The notes beneath the pieces are model-generated. The model was not told the origin of the DNA, did no database searches, and saw only the letters and a program-made list of their open reading frames with translations. Positions 55,647-60,209 of a DNA stretch of 60,209 nucleotides are shown in pieces. The stretch's first letter is position 1, and every line of letters starts with the position of its first letter. The stretch covers positions 1 through 60,209 of the forward strand of contig JADJMS010000034.1 of the NCBI GenBank assembly GCA_016709495.1, given 5' to 3'. The stretch comes from Candidatus Dechloromonas phosphorivorans (GTDB taxonomy: Bacteria > Pseudomonadota > Gammaproteobacteria > Burkholderiales > Rhodocyclaceae). Position numbers and translations under genes: made by a program.

Positions 55647-58600
55647 GTGTTACGTGCCTTGATCCTTGCTTTGCTATTGCTGGTTTTTGCCTTGCCGATC
55701 AGCAGTAATGCGCAAGAATTCATGACCATGAACATCCCAAGGTGCTTGTCCTTCACTCTTACCATGTTGGCTTGCCGTGGACCGACAGCCTGCAGGAAGG
55801 TCTGCTCAGCGGGCTGGGTGAGCAGGTAGCGCACACCAATCTCTACATTGAATATCTTGACGCATTACGTTTTCCCAAAAACAGTGAAAGCGAAGAAAAC
55901 GCCTTTGCCCACGAACTAAAAAAACGTTTTGGCAGTGTTGATATCGACATTTTGGTGGCAACGGATGACCCGGCATACAATTTTCTATTGGTCCACCGTG
56001 ATCGATTATGGCCCGGTAAGCCTTTGCTATTTGCCGGGGTTAACAACATTCGGCCAGAGAATCTTGAAGGTCTGCCACTTGTTGCCGGCGTTGCCGAATC
56101 ACCTGATTTTCTCGCCAACCTGCGCTTGATGCAAAAACTGCATCCGGCGATCGAGCGTCTTGTAGTGGTTGGCGACGCGACCAAAACCTTTACCTCCAAT
56201 CTGGAAGCCCTGCAAAAGGCCAACGATCAGCTAGTTAAACCATTTGTACTGGAACCAATTACCCGCCGAACTGTTTCCGAGGTGTTGTCTGCCTTGAGGT
56301 TGGCACAAGGTGATTTTCTGGTATTTTTTGATGGGTCGCCCACGGGATGATAGAGGTAACTTCCTTGATGGGCCAAGTATGGCTAAATACCTGAGTCAGC
56401 AAACGGATAAACCGATTTATTCCGCCTGGAGTTTCTTCCTCGGGCGCGGCATTGTTGGTGGCAAGGTTGTTTCTGGGCACGACCAAGGGAGCGAGTTGGC
56501 CGGTTTGATTACCCGTCTGCTCAACAAAGAGCCTTTTACTCAATTGCCGCGTTTGATCGAAAGCCCCAATCGCTACATTTTTGATGCCAGGGAATTAAGT
56601 CGTTTCAGGCTTAGTGAGCGCGCACTTCCGGCTGACAGGCTGATTTTGAATCGCTCTCCTGAACTATGGGAAGCCTACCCAAAAATATTTGTCTCGGCGA
56701 TTGCCCTGCTGATCATTTTGCTCATTCTGATTTCACTTCAGGCCAGTCTGATGCGTACCAAGCGACGTTCAGCGCAAGCGGTTGAGCGCGAACTGATTTT
56801 GATGCAAACGTTTATGAATGCCATCCCGTTCCCGGTTTTCTACAAAGGGATGGATTTCGTTTACAAGCGCCTCAATTCGGCATTTACCCATTTTGCTGGT
56901 AAGTCAGAACAAGAAATACTGGGGCAAACCGTATCAGCAGTTGCTGCTGGGCCAATTGCCGAATTGTGTTCGGGCAAAGATGTCGAGTTATTGGCGCATG
57001 GTGGCCAGCAGGTTTATGAAACCAAATTGCGTGATGCCGCAGGTGTTATGCACGAAGTCGTTTTCCACAAGGCGCTGGTGCGCCTGGCTGACGGTCAGGT
57101 GGATGGGATTGTTGGTGCAATTGTTGATATATCGGAAAGTCGGGCGCAAATCGTTCGCCTTGGCCTTTACGAAAGCATGTTTGAACACGCTGCAGCTGCG
57201 ATTGTCGTGACTGATGCCGAGAACCGGATCGTGGTTTCCAATCCGGCTATGTTGCGCATGAGCGGCTATAGTTTGTCCGAACTGGTTGGTCAGAATCCAC
57301 GAATTCTGGCCTCTGGTCAGACGACACCGGCTACGTATGAAGCCATGTGGAAGGAATTGCTGGTGCAAGGTGTCTGGCAGGGTGAGTTGATTGAACGGCG
57401 CAAGGATGGTAGTACTTATCCTAAATACACGGTTATTTCCGTTGTGCGTGACGCTGATAACGATATCGTCAATTTCATTGCCACTTACACCGACATCACC
57501 CAACAAAAAGTGGCGGAAGATGGTTTCCGTTACCTTGCCATGCACGACTCGCTCACCGGCCTGCCCAATCGTGGCAATCTGGGGAATCATCTGGAGCAGG
57601 TTTGTGCGCAAGCACGACGTAGCGGTAAGCGTGCGGCAGTACTGTTCATCGACCTGCACCGCTTCAAAATCGTTAATGACAGTCTTGGTCATCATATCGG
57701 CGATGCCATGCTGGTTGAGGTCGCCCGGCGTATTCGCAGTGTGTTGCGTGAGAGTGATTTCGTGGCGCGCCTCGGTGGTGATGAGTTTATTGCGGTACTG
57801 ACTGAACTTGATTCAGCAATTGATGCAACACCCGCAGCACAGAAGATTTTGCGTAGCATCAGCGAGCCTTTTCACTTGCACGGTAACTTGCTGCACAGTA
57901 GTCCGAGCATTGGCATCAGTGTCTATCCTGACGATAGCGACAATGCACAGGACATGCTCAAGCACTCGGATATCGCCATGTATGCCGCCAAGGAGAAGGG
58001 GCGCAACATGGTGCAATTCTTCACCCCGGCGATGAACCAGGCGGCGCAATCGCGCATTGCTCTGGAACACGATCTACGGATGGCGATCAGCAAGCGTCAG
58101 TTTGTTCTAGTTTATCAACCCAAGGTGGAGTCATGTGGCGGACGCGTGATTGGTGCCGAGGCGCTGATTCGCTGGCCGACTTCTCCGCAGGGCAACATCT
58201 CGCCCGCGATTTTCATCCCGCTGGTTGAAGACATGGGTCTGATCGGTGCCCTGGGTGCTTGGGTGCTTGAGGAGGCTTGCCGCCAGCTGGCGCTCTGGAA
58301 CCGTCGTGGCGGCCCGGCGTTGAACATGGCGATCAATCTCTCGGCACAACAGCTGCACGACGACAAACTGGCCGATTTCGTCGCTGCCTTGCTGCAAACT
58401 CGTGGTTTGCCAGCATCGCAAATCGAGTTGGAAATTACCGAATCAACAGCCATGTCCGATCCGATGCGGGCCATTGAGCAACGGACGCTTATGTAATGTA
58501 GGCGTCACCCTGGCGATTGACGATTTTGGCACAGGCTATTCCTCTCTAGCCTATCTCAAAGACCTGCCGATTCAGACCCTCAAGCTGGATCGTTCTTTTG

Positions 58601-58818
58601 TGCAAAATATCGAAACCAATCAAAGTGATGCGGCGATCAGCCTGGCTACGCTGGCGCTGGCTCATAGTCTCAAACTCAAGGTGGTTGCCGAAGGCATTGA
58701 AACCGTTGGCCAAGCCAATTTCCTGCGCGAGAATGGTTGCGATCTGATGCAGGGCTATTATTTTGGCCGACCGGAAAGCGCCGAGAAATGGCCCGAGCAT
58801 TGGTTGAATGGCAGCTAA
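55647..58818 (+). CDS. Periplasmic-sensor PAS-GGDEF-EAL protein (three frameshifts)
   Basis: About 1,057 residues. GTG 55647 has a strong AGGAGG site and gives a signal-like start (LRALILALLLLVFALPISSN). The periplasmic part (about residues 25-340) is an ABC-type substrate-binding-like domain, with VLVLHSYHVGLPWTDSLQEG and AGVNNIRPENLEGLPLVAGV. A membrane helix follows (AIALLIILLILISLQA), then two PAS domains, GGDEF with RLGGDEFIAVL (active-site type) and EAL with GAEALIRW, NLSAQQLHD and AIDDFGTGYSSLAYLK. It probably controls cyclic-di-GMP in response to an external ligand. Shifts near 55725, 56333 (extra G) and 58480 must be corrected. Both catalytic motifs look intact. Confidence 0.88.
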
Positions 58819-58865
58819 AGCCTTACGGTCGACGGCTGTAAAAGCATTAATTTTTAGCAGAAAAG

Positions 58866-58871
58866 TATAAT
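58866..58871 (+). promoter_or_regulatory. Possible -10 element before the symporter gene
   Basis: TATAAT followed by TCGC lies 38 bases before the ATG. The -35 hexamer at the usual spacing is not recognisable. The same ten-base string GTATAATTCG occurs at 48617. Confidence 0.3.
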
Positions 58872-58908
58872 TCGCATTATCTCAACCCCTTAAGCGGCCA
58901 GCGCGGTC

Positions 58909-60209
58909 ATGCTCATCTGGTTTGTTGTCATCTACCTGCTGGTTTCCATTGGCATCGGCCTTTACGCCGCCACACGTGTCCATAACGCCAAGGATTTTGC
59001 CGTGGCCGGGCGCAGCTCTGCCGATGCCGGTCGTTACTGCCACCGTATTTGCTACCTGGTTTTAGCGCCGAAGCGGTATTCGGTGTCCCCGCCACCTTCG
59101 TCAGGACGGCCTTCGTGGGGTGGTCGCCGACCCGTTTGGCCAGTGTGTGTCTGATCATTGCCGGTATTTTCTACGGCACCAAGCTCTTAAGCAATGGCGT
59201 TGACCCTCGGTGATTTCTTCCGCATGCGTTACAACCGCACGGTGGAGGTGCTGACCACGCTTTGTATCGTAATTTCCTATCTGGGTTGGGTTTCGGCACA
59301 GATCAAGGCGCTTGGCCTGGTGTTCAGTGTCGTCACCGATGGTGCCATTTCGCCCACCGCCGGCATGATCCTCGGCGCGGCCATTGTCTGACCTACACCA
59401 CCTTCGGCGGGATGCTTTCGGTGGCCATCACTCGATTTCGTTCAGATGGGTGTCGTCATGGGCGGCATCTCACATCGGTTATCTGGTTCCGGAATGACCG
59501 GTGGCGTTGACCGCCGTCATCAGCCACGCCTCAGCGGCCGGCAAACTGGACTTCTTCCCATCAGCCAGTGCGGTTGAATGGCTGACTTTCGCCCAGCGCC
59601 TGGCTGACCATGATGCGCGGCGCGGTTCCGCAGCAGGACGTTTAACAACGTGGGGGCTTCGGCGCGCATTGCGCGCATCGCCATCATTGCCTCCATTCTT
59701 GGTGGCGTGTTGTACTTTTGTTTCACCTTTATTCCGATGTTTATCGCCTATTCGGCCACGCTGATCGAACCTGAAAAATTCAATGCGCTGATCCAGAGTG
59801 ATTCGCAACTGGTGTTGCCAACGCTGGTTTTGCAACATACGCCGGTTTTCGCCCAAGCGATTTTCCTCGGTGCCGTACTCGCCGCCATCATGAGTTGTTC
59901 GTCGGCCACCCTGCTTGCCCCGTCTGTAGCCTTTTCCGAAAACATTCTGCGCGGCTTTTTCCCCGATTTGGGCGACAAGGCCTTTTTGCGCATGATGCGC
60001 ATCACCATCGTTTGCTTTACAGTCATCGTGCTGGCTTTTGCCTTGAACACCAATGCCTCGATCTTCAAGATGGTCGAAAACGCCTACAAGGTGACGTTGG
60101 CCGGTGCCTTCATTCACTTTTCTTCGGTGCCTACTGGTCGCGCGCGACAACACAAAGCGCCTTGGCCCGCGGCTATCGGTGGCCTTGTGTTCATGGCTGC
60201 TGGTTGAGG
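58909..60209 (+). CDS. Sodium:solute symporter, partial and frameshifted
   Basis: The gene runs off the window and is broken by several shifts (near 59017, 59057, 59130-59200, 59390, 59430 and beyond). Start: MLIWFVVIYLLVSIGIGLYA. Corrected pieces read NAKDFAVAGRSLPMPVVTAT, LGDFFRMRYNRTVEVL, ISYLGWVSAQIKALG, TYTTFGGMLSVA and LGAVLAAIMSCSSATLLAP, a succession of membrane helices of the SSS (PutP/SglT) family with the conserved small-residue sodium site in the last segment. Substrate is unknown. The high shift density suggests low-quality sequence near a contig end, but a decayed gene is not excluded. Confidence 0.78.

Noticed and set aside
1681..58980. Other CACGTG hexamers (near 1686, 23286, 41677, 51315, 58974)
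   Set aside because: Their flanks do not match GTTYCACGTGRAAC, so they were not counted as parS sites.
1..60209. Search by eye for CRISPR arrays, insertion sequences, tRNA or rRNA genes and prophage genes
   Set aside because: No direct repeat array, transposase, cloverleaf or phage gene was seen; gaps between genes are short and accounted for.

Overview
The window is chromosomal DNA of a betaproteobacterium, most likely of the Rhodocyclales (Dechloromonas/Azonexus-like). This rests on gene order and family types (def-fmt, rsmB-DUF4390-ntrY-ntrX-trkA-trkH, dnaA-dnaN-gyrB beside rpmH-rnpA-yidD-yidC-mnmE, the proteobacterial GshA type, DUF1840, a two-cysteine OxyR), not on a database search. 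The replication origin region lies inside: dnaA, dnaN and gyrB run leftward, rpmH to mnmE run rightward, and AT-rich gaps with DnaA boxes flank them. No rRNA, tRNA, insertion sequence, prophage or CRISPR array was seen.

Layout. 0-8.8 kb: tail of a c5-type cytochrome, a small helical protein, a large multi-domain hybrid histidine kinase, DUF1840, a methyltransferase-like protein, a ROK sugar kinase, a MOSC protein, an MFS transporter and an EF-hand-like protein. 8.8-20.4 kb: priA, hemE, trkH, trkA, ntrX, ntrY, DUF4390 and rsmB, all leftward. 20.4-25.4 kb: an S1/P1 nuclease and speD (rightward) inserted between rsmB and fmt-def, then a LysM protein and dprA. 25.4-35.4 kb: a topoisomerase III-type gene, oxyR, rsuA, a DUF1857 protein, an ABC-F ATPase (ybiT), and a gshA-gshB-apbE-small membrane protein operon. 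35.4-45.5 kb: dtd, gyrB, dnaN, dnaA | rpmH, rnpA, yidD, yidC, mnmE and a candidate oriC. 45.5-54.9 kb: DUF2726, a TSUP permease, then a rightward run of a B12-binding radical SAM protein, a BamE-like lipoprotein, a flavin halogenase-like oxidoreductase, an FkbO/Hyg5/XanB2-type chorismatase, a MipA/OmpV porin-like protein, an acyltransferase, a family 2 glycosyltransferase and a UbiE-like methyltransferase. 54.9-60.2 kb: an RluA-type pseudouridine synthase, a periplasmic-sensor PAS-GGDEF-EAL protein and a sodium:solute symporter cut by the window end.

Two non-coding signals stand out. Four near-identical 14-bp parS-type palindromes, GTT(T/C)CACGTG(A/G)AAC, are scattered over 32 kb on the left side of the origin, with no parAB in the window. 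Exact DnaA boxes lie in the dnaA-dnaN, dnaA-rpmH and mnmE-DUF2726 gaps and in the priA promoter. The most interesting gene set is the chorismatase/halogenase/acyltransferase/glycosyltransferase cluster, which resembles the starter-supply and tailoring part of a xanthomonadin- or aryl-polyene-type pigment pathway without its ketosynthase and carrier-protein genes.

Many genes are split by single-base frameshifts, several in homopolymers and including the essential dnaA, hemE and yidC. These look like sequencing or consensus errors in a draft assembly rather than real gene decay. Broken genes are annotated here as single loci with the likely shift position stated.
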